Source of the DNA: Clostridiales bacterium
GTDB taxonomy: Bacteria > Bacillota > Clostridia > Christensenellales > Aristaeellaceae
Reading direction: 5' to 3'
Length of the DNA stretch: 64,000 bases
Assembly: GCA_004557125.1 (NCBI GenBank)
Contig: SFET01000018.1
Location: forward strand, 82,533 to 146,532
Within the stretch, counting starts at the first letter, position 1, and every line of letters starts with the position of its first letter. Shown here piece by piece: positions 42,782 through 51,642 of this stretch. Under the pieces are notes generated by a model. That model made no database searches and had not been told where the DNA came from. It was given only the letters and a program-made list of their open reading frames with translations. Position numbers and translations under genes: made by a program.

Positions 42782-45052
42782 ATGAAGAAATGGATGGCCA
42801 TGCTGCTGGCGCTTGCGATCTTTGCTTCCCTGGGAGCGTTTGCGCAGGCGGAGGCGGGCGCGGCGCCGGTGTGCGCCGTGGAGGATCTGCGCGGCAACTT
42901 CAATCCCCTCTTTGCCGCGTTTGAGGGCGATCGCACGGTGGCGGCGCTGACCAACGGGACGCTGCTGACCACGGCTCGCGGCGGCGACGTGGTGCGCGGC
43001 GGCATCGAGGGCGAGACCATCGCCTTCGACTGCACGGATTATACCTACACCGGCCTGGGGGACGTGCAGATCAGCCGCAATGCCGACGGCAGCGCGGACT
43101 ATGCGCTGACCCTGCGGGAGGGCGTGTGCTTCTCCGACGGGGAGCCGCTTGACATCGACGATGTGATCTTCACAATGTACGTGCTCGCGGATGCCGACTA
43201 TGACGGCCCCTCGGGCTTCGCGCGGCTGCCCATCGAGGGCCTGGACGCCTATCGCGGCAGCCTGCAGCGGCTGGACGAATTGCTGCTGGACGCCGGCCGG
43301 GAGAACGCAGATTTCAGCGCCTGGGACGAAGAGACGCAGGCGGCCTTCTGGGCGGACATCGACGCTGCGGGCGCACAGCTGTGCCAGGAGATCGTGGATT
43401 ACTGCCTGGAGACGCACCTGGATCAATACGCCCAGGTCATCGGCAGCACGAAGGAGGCCATCCTGGCCGATCCTGCGCTGCAGGTCAAGTTCGCCATGTT
43501 CATGTGGGGCTATGCCGATACTTACGTGGACGGCGCCACCACGGCGGACTTCTGGGCGGCGCTGCTGGACGCCTACGAGGGCGACGTGCGCGCGGCGGAG
43601 TCCACGGAGAAGGTCGCCACGCCGCTGAAGGACTTCATCGAAGGTTACGAGGCGAAGTACGGCGCGCAGGTCTCCACCGGGTCGGGTGCGGCGAGCATCT
43701 CCGGCATCGTGCGCACCGGCGATTTCAGCCTGAATCTCCACATGACGGAATACACCCCCGATGCCCTGTACGAGCTGGCGCTGTACATCGCGCCGCTGCA
43801 CCATTACGGCGACGCGGCCCTCTATGATTACGCAAACAATTCCTTCGGCTTCACCCGGGGCGATCTGAGCGCCGTGCGCGCGCAGCAGCCCGCCGTGGGC
43901 TGCGGCCCCTACGTGGTGGAGAGCGTCGATGCCGGGGGCGTGACGCTGCGGGCCAATGAGAATTACTACAAGGGAAAACCGGCGGTGGAGACCCTGCGCA
44001 TCGCCGACTTCGGCAGGAACGGCGGCCTCAATGCGGTGCTGGACGGCGAAGCCGACCTGGCCGTGGCGCAGCTGAGCGCCTCGAATGTCGCCGCCATCTC
44101 CGCGGCCAACGGGGACGCCGGGCTGAGCGGCGCGCGGCTGGACGCCCTCCTGGTGGATGCGCCCGCCTATGAATACCTGGGCGTGAACGCAGCGCTCGTC
44201 AAGGTGGGCGATGACGCCGCATCCGACGCGTCAAAGGCGCTGCGCAAGGCGCTTCTGACCGTGCTGGCGGCCAAGCGGGACGAGATGGTGGCGCAGAACC
44301 TGGGCGATTCCGCCTTCGTCATCGAATACCCCGTGATCAGCAGCAGCTGGGCCGCGCCGACGCCGGAGGACGAGGGCTACGAGGTCTGCTACGCCCGGGA
44401 TGTGTCCGGCGAGGCGATCTACATCGACAGCGTGAGCGACGAGCAGCGCCACGCGGCCGCACTGGAGGCGGCGGTGGGCTACCTGAAGGCGGCGGGTTAC
44501 AGCTGGGACGAGGCACAGCAGCGCTTCACCGCCGCGCCGGAGGGTGCCGCCATGGAGTACCTGTGCTCCATCGAAGAGAATAGCCCGGCGCAGTCGCTGG
44601 TGGAAGCGGCCGCCGCGCAGCTCGGACAGATCGGCATCCGCCTGAACCTGCGCAGCCTCAGTGCAGACGAGCTGGACGCCGCGCTGGAGTCCAACGGCGC
44701 GCAGCTCTGGATCACCGGCCGCAGCTTCTCCCACGAACCGGACCTCTACGGCATGTACCACTCGGATAACGCCGGCGGTGAGGACGTGGACGGCAACATC
44801 TTCCGGATTGCGGATGCGCAGCTGGATGCATGCATCGCAGGCTATCTGTCCGAAACCGACCGCGCGGTGCGGCGCAGCAGCTGCAAGGCCGCGCTGGATG
44901 CGGTGATGGACTGGGGCTGCGTGCTTCCGCTGTACCAGGAGTACCGGGCGGTGGTGGTCGCTGCGGACCGGATCGATGCGGACAGCCTGCCCGAGGATCT
45001 GACCCCCGATTACGGCTGGTGGGCCGAAATCGAGCAGCTGGAGCTGCGCTGA
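42782..45052 (+). CDS. ABC transporter substrate-binding protein, family 5 (peptide/nickel type), orphan
   Basis: 756 residues, longer than the usual 500-600. A signal peptide (about 1-23, AQA|EA) with no lipobox Cys leads to SBP_bac_5 features: LREGVCFSDGEPLDIDDVIFTM, VGCGPYVVESVDAGGVTLRANENYYKGKPAVETL and the late QIGIRLNLRSLSADELDAALE. An extra acidic helical segment of about 170 residues (about 150-320) is inserted after the first lobe motif. No permease or ATPase genes are adjacent. It should capture an oligopeptide-like solute; specificity is unknown. AGGAGG precedes the ATG. Confidence 0.85.
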   Translation: MKKWMAMLLALAIFASLGAFAQAEAGAAPVCAVEDLRGNFNPLFAAFEGDRTVAALTNGTLLTTARGGDVVRGGIEGETIAFDCTDYTYTGLGDVQISRNADGSADYALTLREGVCFSDGEPLDIDDVIFTMYVLADADYDGPSGFARLPIEGLDAYRGSLQRLDELLLDAGRENADFSAWDEETQAAFWADIDAAGAQLCQEIVDYCLETHLDQYAQVIGSTKEAILADPALQVKFAMFMWGYADTYVDGATTADFWAALLDAYEGDVRAAESTEKVATPLKDFIEGYEAKYGAQVSTGSGAASISGIVRTGDFSLNLHMTEYTPDALYELALYIAPLHHYGDAALYDYANNSFGFTRGDLSAVRAQQPAVGCGPYVVESVDAGGVTLRANENYYKGKPAVETLRIADFGRNGGLNAVLDGEADLAVAQLSASNVAAISAANGDAGLSGARLDALLVDAPAYEYLGVNAALVKVGDDAASDASKALRKALLTVLAAKRDEMVAQNLGDSAFVIEYPVISSSWAAPTPEDEGYEVCYARDVSGEAIYIDSVSDEQRHAAALEAAVGYLKAAGYSWDEAQQRFTAAPEGAAMEYLCSIEENSPAQSLVEAAAAQLGQIGIRLNLRSLSADELDAALESNGAQLWITGRSFSHEPDLYGMYHSDNAGGEDVDGNIFRIADAQLDACIAGYLSETDRAVRRSSCKAALDAVMDWGCVLPLYQEYRAVVVAADRIDADSLPEDLTPDYGWWAEIEQLELR

Positions 45053-45080
45053 GCGCAAGGGCCCTCTGCCCTGCATATGC

Positions 45081-45120
45081 GAGCGGATCGTGCAAAAACT
45101 GCACGATCCGCTCACTTTTT
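45081..45120 (+). terminator. Terminator after the family 5 binding-protein gene
   Basis: A 14-bp perfect stem (45081-45094 with 45100-45113), loop AAAAC, then ACTTTTT. Confidence 0.92.
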
Positions 45121-45161
45121 CACAATGGATCCCGGAATCCGCCCTCCGCATCGCCGCGCAC

Positions 45162-45776
45162 TTACAGAAGCGCATCCATGCTGAGCTGCACATCGCCCTG
45201 CGGCACCGCCAGATAGCCCGACGGCGGCCGGGGAAGCGCACCGTCCAGCAGCCAGGCCCCGCGATCGGCCACGGATACGATCACCGGCATGCGGTCATGG
45301 ATGAAGGTAAGCTCCTCCGCGGCCTCCATGGTCAGCACCGTGCACACCGGCCCGGATTCCTCCAGGCGGTAGATCCCCGCCAGACAGCTCATGCCGTCGG
45401 CCACCGGCGCGATGCGGTACTTCACGCGCTCGCTTCCCCGCTTTTCCCACTCGTAGTAGGCGCTCATGGGCAGCAGGCAGCGGCGGTTCTGCATGCCGTC
45501 CCGGAACAGGGGCTTCTGCGCGGCGGTTTCCGACCGGGCGTTGATCATGCGCCGGCCGCCCTCCATGCGATAGCCCCACTCCATGGCGAAGGCGCCGATC
45601 TCCCCGCTGCGGCTGCGGCACAGTGCCGGCACGCGGTCGCCGGGGAACAGATCGCCCGCAGTTTTCACCGGGATCTTGTCCGCGCCCACCTTCTCCTCCA
45701 GGCGGTTGATCGCCGCGATGATGCCCTCCAGCTCCGATCCGGGCTCCGCCGGATCCAGGCGATAGCGTCCGCACAT
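45162..45776 (-). CDS. yedK: SRAP family protein (YedK/HMCES-type abasic-site shield)
   Basis: 204 residues. Catalytic Cys2 follows the initiator Met (MCGRY), with the Asn of INARSET, the Glu of YYEW and the His of HDRMPV in order. The protein crosslinks to abasic sites in single-stranded DNA through Cys2 and shields them during replication. It lies 3 bp downstream of the thioesterase gene and is probably co-transcribed with it. Confidence 0.94.
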   Translation of the reverse strand: MCGRYRLDPAEPGSELEGIIAAINRLEEKVGADKIPVKTAGDLFPGDRVPALCRSRSGEIGAFAMEWGYRMEGGRRMINARSETAAQKPLFRDGMQNRRCLLPMSAYYEWEKRGSERVKYRIAPVADGMSCLAGIYRLEESGPVCTVLTMEAAEELTFIHDRMPVIVSVADRGAWLLDGALPRPPSGYLAVPQGDVQLSMDALL

Positions 45777-45779
45777 ATC

Positions 45780-46511
45780 TCAGACCTCCGCGCGCAGCAG
45801 CGCCAGCGCGGCGTAGCGCCCGTCGGGGCGGCGCACGCCGAATTCGTAGCCGTAGTCCGTGCTGCGGCGCATCACATCCAGTTCCTCGCCCTCGAAGCAG
45901 GGCATGCAGAACAGGATCTCCATCTCCGTTATGCGCATCCTCTCCTGCTCGGACACGGAGAAGGAGTCCATCAGCATGCGCAGGTAGGCCACGTTGTTCA
46001 TGTGGCGGCCGATGTCGATGTCCGAGGGCCGCACGACGTAGCTGCAGATGCGATCGGCATCCGCAAAGTCGTGGCGGAAGCGCGCGTAGGGCGCCGGCAG
46101 CGCCACCTCTTTGGAAAAGCACAGCTCCTCGTCAAAGAGGCCGTCCATGCTGCGCACGGCCCCAAGCTCGGTGTCGTAGACGCACCACTCGGTGCGGCCC
46201 TCGGCCAGCACGCGGCCGTCCCTGGAGACGCGATAGCAGCGGTCGCAGCGCAGCTTGCCCGGCGTCAGCGGCCAGGTGGACAGCTCCACCGCCTGCATCA
46301 TTGCGGGCCGGTGATGGAAGTGCACGCGGGTGCGCACGGTCATCCAGAAGGCGTGCCTTTTCTGCATGGCGATGCCGCCCAGGCCCATCTGCTCGGCGTG
46401 CTCCGAGGCCACGTCCTGAAACATGCGAAAGGTGTCGGCGCAGCCCAGCCGGCCGGTGGCGTCGCACATGCCGGGGTCGATGATCTGCTGCCTGGAAAAG
46501 TAGGCTTCCAT
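45780..46511 (-). CDS. Acyl-ACP thioesterase (FatA-like, double hotdog)
   Basis: 243 residues. The first hotdog begins MEAYFSRQQIIDPGMCDATGRL. The second contains VRPSDIDIGRHMNNVAYLRML, with the Asn/His catalytic region of bacterial acyl-ACP thioesterases. It releases fatty acids from acyl carrier protein in the cytosol. CCGGAGGGAAG lies upstream of the ATG. It is upstream of yedK on the minus strand. Confidence 0.92.
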   Translation of the reverse strand: MEAYFSRQQIIDPGMCDATGRLGCADTFRMFQDVASEHAEQMGLGGIAMQKRHAFWMTVRTRVHFHHRPAMMQAVELSTWPLTPGKLRCDRCYRVSRDGRVLAEGRTEWCVYDTELGAVRSMDGLFDEELCFSKEVALPAPYARFRHDFADADRICSYVVRPSDIDIGRHMNNVAYLRMLMDSFSVSEQERMRITEMEILFCMPCFEGEELDVMRRSTDYGYEFGVRRPDGRYAALALLRAEV

Positions 46512-46610
46512 ATATTTCTTCCCTCCGGATTCTTCTTGTTTTCAATGCCGTTTCCCCCATTATAGCCGCTGGATCCCCAGAAATGCAAGCAGCATTTTAC
46601 CGAAACAGCG

Positions 46611-46638
46611 TTGCAAATTCATCTTTCCAACGTATAAT
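46611..46638 (+). promoter_or_regulatory. Promoter of the YczE-like gene
   Basis: TTGCAA (46611-46616), 16 bp, TATAAT (46633-46638). Confidence 0.8.
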
Positions 46639-46679
46639 AATCGGCGGACTGCAAAAGCAAGGCTCCGGAGGATAGACAT

Positions 46680-47330
46680 ATGAATCGTGCAAAAGACAAG
46701 CTGCCCCTGCGCGTGGTGCTGGCGGCGGCGGGCATGCTGCTCACCGGCATCAGCATCGGCTTCTTCAAGCGCTCCCTGTTCGGCGTGGATCCCTACCAGT
46801 GCTTCGCCAACGGCCTGGCCAACGTGATTCCCATCCGCTTCGGCACGCTGTACATGCTGGTGAACCTGGTGCAGCTGGTCGTGGTGTTCTTCCTGGATCG
46901 CCACTACATCGGCATCTCCACCTTCATAAACCTGTTCCTGCTGGGTTACATCGTGGAGGTTTCCGAATCCATATTGACGCAGCTGTGCCCCGATCCCACG
47001 CTGGCCATCCGCATCGCGTTCCTGATCATCGGCGTGGTGATCACCTGCATCGCCGCGGCGCTGTACTACACGGCGGATCTGGGCGTTTCCACCTACGACG
47101 CGATTCCGCTGCACATCTCCGATTGCAAGCCGAAGCTGCTGGGCCACGTGCTGCCCTTCCGCGCGGTGCGCATCATCTCCGATCTGATCTGCACCGGCAT
47201 CGGCGTGGCGCTGGGCGCGCGCGCTGGCGTGGGCACGGTGATCACCGCGCTGTTCATGGGCCCGCTGATCACCTTCTTCCGCCGCACCATCTCCGATCCC
47301 ATCCTCTACGGACGGGCGAAACAGGCCTGA
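46680..47330 (+). CDS. YczE/YyaS-type integral membrane protein
   Basis: 216 residues with five or six TM helices. It shows the family features GISIGFFKRSLFGVDPYQCFANGL and TADLGVSTYDAIPLHIS, related to the YitT/YczE membrane proteins of Bacillota. No transport substrate is established for the family. It is monocistronic, with its own promoter and terminator. Confidence 0.85.
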   Translation: MNRAKDKLPLRVVLAAAGMLLTGISIGFFKRSLFGVDPYQCFANGLANVIPIRFGTLYMLVNLVQLVVVFFLDRHYIGISTFINLFLLGYIVEVSESILTQLCPDPTLAIRIAFLIIGVVITCIAAALYYTADLGVSTYDAIPLHISDCKPKLLGHVLPFRAVRIISDLICTGIGVALGARAGVGTVITALFMGPLITFFRRTISDPILYGRAKQA

Positions 47331-47342
47331 CAAATCTGCATC

Positions 47343-47377
47343 AAACGCTCCACACAAAAACTGTGTTGGGGCGTTTT
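47343..47377 (+). terminator. Terminator after the YczE-like gene
   Basis: AAACGCTCC..CACA pairs imperfectly with TGTG..TGGGGCGTTT around AAAAC, ending in TTTT. Confidence 0.7.
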
Positions 47378-47453
47378 CGTTCATATTCCGTTGATAAATC
47401 TCGTATATAGTAAATATATGTAAAAGTACAGTCTTGCGGAAGGAGGCGTTTCC

Positions 47454-48155
47454 ATGGATCATCGGATTCCCGTCGTCAACGGCGATCTGCGCAGCCATAT
47501 TCTCACCGTTCCGGAGGCCATCTGGAGGGCCAGCGGCATTGTGGTGATGGGGCGGCGCATCAAATCGCTGCTGTTCTCCACGGACATCGCCATCATCTGC
47601 AACTGCAACGCGGACGCAGTTCTGGCGGTGTATCCCTTCACGCCCCAGCAGCGCATCGCCAACGCCATCGTGACCTCGTCCAGCATTCCGGTGTTCTGCG
47701 GCGTGGGCGGCGGCGTGACCAACGGCCCGCGCTCCGTGATGCTGGCCCGGGATGCGGAGGCCCACGGCGCGTTCGGCGTGGTGGTGAACGTGCCCATCGC
47801 CAACGAGACCATCGCCCAGATGCGCCGGGTGATCGACATTCCGGTGATCGCCACCGTGGTCTCCGAGAAGATGGACATCGACGCGCGCATCAAGGCCGGC
47901 GCGGCGATTCTCAACGTGTCCGCGGCGGATCGCACGCCGGAGCTGGTGCGGCACATCCGCGCGGATTTCCCCAACATTCCCATCATCGCCACCGGCGGCC
48001 CCACCAATGAGACCGTGGCCGAGACCATCGACGCCGGCGCAAATGCCATCAGCTACACGCCGCCGTCCACCAAGAAGCTGTTCGAGAGCATCATGAACGG
48101 CTACCGCAGCCCCGATTATCCCGACGACGGCGCGGCGCCCCTTTCCCTCCCGTGA
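47454..48155 (+). CDS. TIM-barrel protein of unknown function
   Basis: 233 residues. The beta-alpha barrel pattern shows IPVFCGVGGGVTNGPR, GAFGVVVNVPI, IPVIATVVSEKMDIDARIKAGAAILNVSAA and IPIIATGGPTNETVAETIDAGANAISYTPP. The last part resembles the phosphate-binding Gly loop of KDPG-aldolase or ManNAc-6-P epimerase barrels. It is cytosolic, with no signal peptide. AGGAGG precedes the ATG. I do not recognise a characterised family, so no reaction is assigned. Confidence 0.7.
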   Translation: MDHRIPVVNGDLRSHILTVPEAIWRASGIVVMGRRIKSLLFSTDIAIICNCNADAVLAVYPFTPQQRIANAIVTSSSIPVFCGVGGGVTNGPRSVMLARDAEAHGAFGVVVNVPIANETIAQMRRVIDIPVIATVVSEKMDIDARIKAGAAILNVSAADRTPELVRHIRADFPNIPIIATGGPTNETVAETIDAGANAISYTPPSTKKLFESIMNGYRSPDYPDDGAAPLSLP

Positions 48156-48473
48156 TACCCTTCCCATAAGGGTTTCCCATATAGCGGCCCTGGCCGCATC
48201 CGGCGAAGCGGAGCTTTCTTTTCCCATCCCATCCCCCCAATACCTCTGCTTTCCACCCCAACCTTCGCCTCGCCGGATTGTTTTTTCCTTCGTTTTGATT
48301 GCAATTGTACAAATTATGGCCATTTTCATGCCATTCCACCGCTTTGCTTGATTTCGTCTTTCCGGCAATGCTATAATAAAGTGATCGTAGAATCGTGCGT
48401 TCTGGCGGCACACTCTGTCTCTGTGCCCGCCGGATGCAGACCTCCCGACCTCAATGGGTATGGAGAATAGAAT
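48156..48473 (+). promoter_or_regulatory. Intergenic region with promoter of the glycan operon
   Basis: 318 bp with no gene. A promoter TTGATT (48348-48353), 18 bp, TATAAT (48372-48377) gives a leader of about 90 nt before the glycosyltransferase gene. The leader includes a GGCGG-CACA/TGTG-CCGCC-like hairpin near 48404-48433. The first 150 bp are pyrimidine-rich; nothing else was recognised in them. Confidence 0.7.
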
Positions 48474-49631
48474 ATGAGCAATCCAAAGACAAAACTCAAC
48501 ATCGCAATGATCGGCCACAAGCGCATTCCCTCCCGGGAGGGCGGTGTGGAGATCGTGGTGGAGGAGCTTTCCACGCGCATGGTTCAGCTGGGTCATCGCG
48601 TCACCTGCTACAACCGCCGCGGCGGGCACGTCGGCGGCAAGGAGTTCAACACCGCGCGCCGGAAGGAATTCAAGGGTGTGCGCCTGCGCTCCGTCCTGAC
48701 CGTGGACATCAAGGGCGTGGCCGCCATGACCTCCTCCTTCTTTGCGTCCATCCGCGCGGCCTTCAGCCCCTATGACGTGGTGCACTATCACGCCGAGGGG
48801 CCCAGCGCCATGCTGTGGCTGCCCAAGCTGTTCGGCAAGCGCTGCGTCGCCACCATCCATGGCCTGGACCACAACCGGGCCAAGTGGGGTAGGTTCGCAA
48901 AGTGGTACCTGCGCCTGGGCGGCAAGATCGCCGCGAAACACGCCGACGAGCTGATCGTGCTCAGCCGGAACGTGCAGCGCTACTTCAAGGAGACCTACAA
49001 TCGCGAAGCCACGCTGATCTACAACGGCGTGAACCGTCCGACGCCGCTCGCACCGGCGCTGATCCGGGAAAAATTCGGCCTGGCGGGCAACGATTACGTG
49101 CTGTTTCTGGGCCGCCTGGTGCCGGAGAAGGGCCTGCGGATTCTGATCGAGGCCTTCCGGAAGGTACATACCGACAAGAAGCTGGTGATCGCCGGCGGCG
49201 CTTCGGACACCAGCGCCTTCGTGGCAGAGCTGAAGAATCTGGCGGCGGCAGACGATCGCATCCTCTTTACCGGCTTCGTGCAGGGCGATCTGCTGACGGA
49301 GCTGTACAGCAACGCCTACATCTACACCCTGCCCTCGGATCTGGAGGGCATGCCGCTGAGCCTGATGGAGGCCATGAGCTTCGGCAACTGCTGCCTGGCC
49401 TCCGACATCCCGGAGTGCACCGACGTCATCGCCGATCGCGGGCTCAGCTTCCGCAGGGGCGACGCGGAGGATCTCGCACGGCAGCTGCAGCGGCTCTGCG
49501 ACGATCCCGCCCTGGTGGAGCGCTACCGCGCGGGCGTGGCGGATTACATCTGTGAAAAATACAACTGGGACGCGGTGGTGGAGCAGACGCTGGCACTGTA
49601 CCGCGGCGAGGAGCACAATACAAATGCCTAA
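48474..49631 (+). CDS. GT4 family glycosyltransferase
   Basis: 385 residues, GT-B fold. The N-terminal domain starts IAMIGHKRIPSREGGVE, typical of rhamnosyl/glucosyltransferases of cell-surface polysaccharide clusters. The C-terminal nucleotide-sugar domain has FLGRLVPEKGLRILIEAF and the EX7E motif near PSDLEGMPLSLMEAMSFG. It is cytosolic or peripheral on the membrane. Its end overlaps the radical SAM gene by 8 bp. Donor and acceptor are unknown. Confidence 0.92.
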   Translation: MSNPKTKLNIAMIGHKRIPSREGGVEIVVEELSTRMVQLGHRVTCYNRRGGHVGGKEFNTARRKEFKGVRLRSVLTVDIKGVAAMTSSFFASIRAAFSPYDVVHYHAEGPSAMLWLPKLFGKRCVATIHGLDHNRAKWGRFAKWYLRLGGKIAAKHADELIVLSRNVQRYFKETYNREATLIYNGVNRPTPLAPALIREKFGLAGNDYVLFLGRLVPEKGLRILIEAFRKVHTDKKLVIAGGASDTSAFVAELKNLAAADDRILFTGFVQGDLLTELYSNAYIYTLPSDLEGMPLSLMEAMSFGNCCLASDIPECTDVIADRGLSFRRGDAEDLARQLQRLCDDPALVERYRAGVADYICEKYNWDAVVEQTLALYRGEEHNTNA

Positions 49632-50802
49632 GAAACTCAACGGAACGGTGATCGTCACCTACCGCTGCAACGCCCGCTGCAACATGTGCAGCCGCTTCAA
49701 GGCCCCCTCCCGGCCGGAGGAGGAGCTCACGCTGGAGACGATCCGCAAGCTGCCGCAGATGTATTTCACCAACATCACCGGCGGCGAGCCCTTCATCCGC
49801 ACCGATCTCAAGGAGATCGTGGCGGAGCTGTACAAAAAGAGCGACCGGATCGTGATCTCCACCAACGGCTTCTTCACCGAGCGCATCATCGATCTGTGCC
49901 GGGAGTTCCCGAAGGTGGGCATCCGCATCTCCATCGAAGGCCTGGAGCAGGCCAACAACGAGATCCGGGGACTTCCGGACGGCTTCAACCGGGGCTACAC
50001 CACCCTCAAGAAGCTGGTGGAGATGGGCATGAAGGACGTGGGCTTCGGCATGACGGTGCAGGACCGCAACGCAAAAGATCTGGTTCCGCTGTACAGACTC
50101 TCCGATGAGTTGAACATGGAGTTTGCCACGGCCTCGCTGCACAACAGCTTCTACTTCGTGGAGTGCCGCAACATCATCCACGACCGGCCCATGGTGGCGC
50201 AGGCCTTCGAGGACCTCATCAACGAGCTGCTGAAGTCCAACCAGCCCAAGAAGTGGTTCCGGGCCTACTTCAACCACGGCCTGATCAACTACATCTACGG
50301 TCAGAAGCGGCTGTTGCCCTGCGACATGAGCTTCGACACCTTCTTCATCGACCCCTACGGCGACGTGATGCCCTGCAACGGCACGAAGGACAAGGAGGTC
50401 ATGGGCAACCTGAACCGCCAGAGCTGGGACGAGCTGTGGAACAGCCCGGAGGCCGAGGCGGTGCGCAAAAAGGTGCGCGCGTGCGATCGCAACTGCTGGA
50501 TGATCGGCTCGGTCTCGCCGGCGATGCACAAGTACATCTTAAAGCCCGCCTGGTGGGTGGTGCGCCACAAGTTCCTGCGCTTTTGGAAGGACAAGAAGTA
50601 CAGCATGTACGAGAACAAAATCGTGCGGGACTACCGCGACGGAAAGGTGCGCAAGGAGGAGCTGGATGCGCTGAGCACCTGCGATCTGTGTGCCGAGACG
50701 GCAAACGGCCTGAGCGCGGCCTCCCAAGCGCAGCTGAAGGACAAGAGCGGCGAGGAGATCGTGCAGGCCGACCCCGATGCGCAGATTCGCGATGCAAAGT
50801 GA
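49624..50802 (+). CDS. Radical SAM/SPASM protein in a glycan operon
   Basis: 392 residues. The radical SAM cluster is CNARCNMC (residues about 13-20), with the SAM-binding ITGGEPF motif. A C-terminal SPASM-like region follows: CDMSFDTFFIDPYGDVMPCNGTKD, CDRNCWM and CDLC. It is expected to bind two iron-sulfur clusters and modify a small substrate or peptide. It overlaps the GT4 gene and is followed by two LicD genes, so a modification in surface-glycan synthesis is likely. No RiPP precursor peptide was found beside it. GAGGAG lies upstream of the ATG. Confidence 0.9.
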   Translation: MPKKLNGTVIVTYRCNARCNMCSRFKAPSRPEEELTLETIRKLPQMYFTNITGGEPFIRTDLKEIVAELYKKSDRIVISTNGFFTERIIDLCREFPKVGIRISIEGLEQANNEIRGLPDGFNRGYTTLKKLVEMGMKDVGFGMTVQDRNAKDLVPLYRLSDELNMEFATASLHNSFYFVECRNIIHDRPMVAQAFEDLINELLKSNQPKKWFRAYFNHGLINYIYGQKRLLPCDMSFDTFFIDPYGDVMPCNGTKDKEVMGNLNRQSWDELWNSPEAEAVRKKVRACDRNCWMIGSVSPAMHKYILKPAWWVVRHKFLRFWKDKKYSMYENKIVRDYRDGKVRKEELDALSTCDLCAETANGLSAASQAQLKDKSGEEIVQADPDAQIRDAK

Positions 50803-50812
50803 GGCAATCGAC

Positions 50813-51637
50813 ATGGAACATTCTGACCAGCTGAAAACCCTGCAGGCGATCGAGCTGGAAAACCTGCGGATGCTGATGGAGATCTGTGAAAAGAACCATC
50901 TGCGCTACTATCTGATCGGCGGCTCGCTGCTGGGCGCGATGCGCCACAAGGGCTTCATCCCCTGGGACGACGACATCGACGTGGGCCTGCCCCGCCCGGA
51001 CTACAACCGCTTCGTGCAGATTGCGAAATCCTATCTGCCGGATCACATGGACATCAAGACCATGACCTCCGACCCCAACTACAAGTGCTACTTCACCCGG
51101 CTCATCAACAACAAAAAGAAGATCTACTGGGATCACGGCCAGTACACGGCGGTAATCGGCGTGTGGATGGACGTATTTCCGCTGGACGGCCTGCCGGAGA
51201 ACCCGCTGCTGCGAAAGCTGCAGGTGTTCCGCGTGAAGCTCAACAAGGCGCTGTACAAGTTCACCCAGATCGACTACGTATCCACCAACCGCACAAACCG
51301 CCCCTTCTCGGAGCGCGTGCTGATTCGTTTTGCACAGCTCACCCGCATCGGCAGGCTGCTGAACGCAGACAAGCGGCTGCAAAAGCTCGATCGTGCGCTG
51401 CAAAGATACGACTACGATGCCAGCGCCTACGCCTGGAACTTCTCCGGCTGCTACGGCAAGCGGGAGATCGTGCCCCACATTCAGCTGGGCGGCAGCCGCA
51501 CGGCCGAATTCGAGGGTATGCAGGTGTCCATCCCCGAGGCCGCGGAGGACTACCTCACCTCCATCTACGGCGACTACATGAAGCTGCCCCCCGAGGATCA
51601 GCGCAGGAGCCACGAGGTGCGCTTCGCGGAGGAGTGA
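50813..51637 (+). CDS. LicD family phosphotransferase (first copy)
   Basis: 274 residues. The LicD nucleotidyltransferase-like core is GGSLLGAMRHKGFIPWDDDIDVGLPRPDYNRF with the metal-binding DDDID. LicD enzymes transfer phosphocholine or related phospho-groups to wall or capsule glycans. The C-terminus ends YLTSIYGDYMKLPPEDQR, as in the family. I chose ATG 50813 because GAGG lies 8 bp upstream; ATG 50792 lacks a site and overlaps the previous gene. Confidence 0.93.
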   Translation: MEHSDQLKTLQAIELENLRMLMEICEKNHLRYYLIGGSLLGAMRHKGFIPWDDDIDVGLPRPDYNRFVQIAKSYLPDHMDIKTMTSDPNYKCYFTRLINNKKKIYWDHGQYTAVIGVWMDVFPLDGLPENPLLRKLQVFRVKLNKALYKFTQIDYVSTNRTNRPFSERVLIRFAQLTRIGRLLNADKRLQKLDRALQRYDYDASAYAWNFSGCYGKREIVPHIQLGGSRTAEFEGMQVSIPEAAEDYLTSIYGDYMKLPPEDQRRSHEVRFAEE

Positions 51638-51642
51638 CAACG

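Noticed and set aside
46560..49658. 1032-residue open frame on the minus strand
   Set aside because: It crosses several well-supported plus-strand genes, promoters and a terminator, with no recognisable domain.
49624..50802. RiPP biosynthesis cluster around the radical SAM/SPASM protein
   Set aside because: No small precursor ORF, protease or exporter lies beside it; the neighbours are glycosyltransferase and LicD genes.
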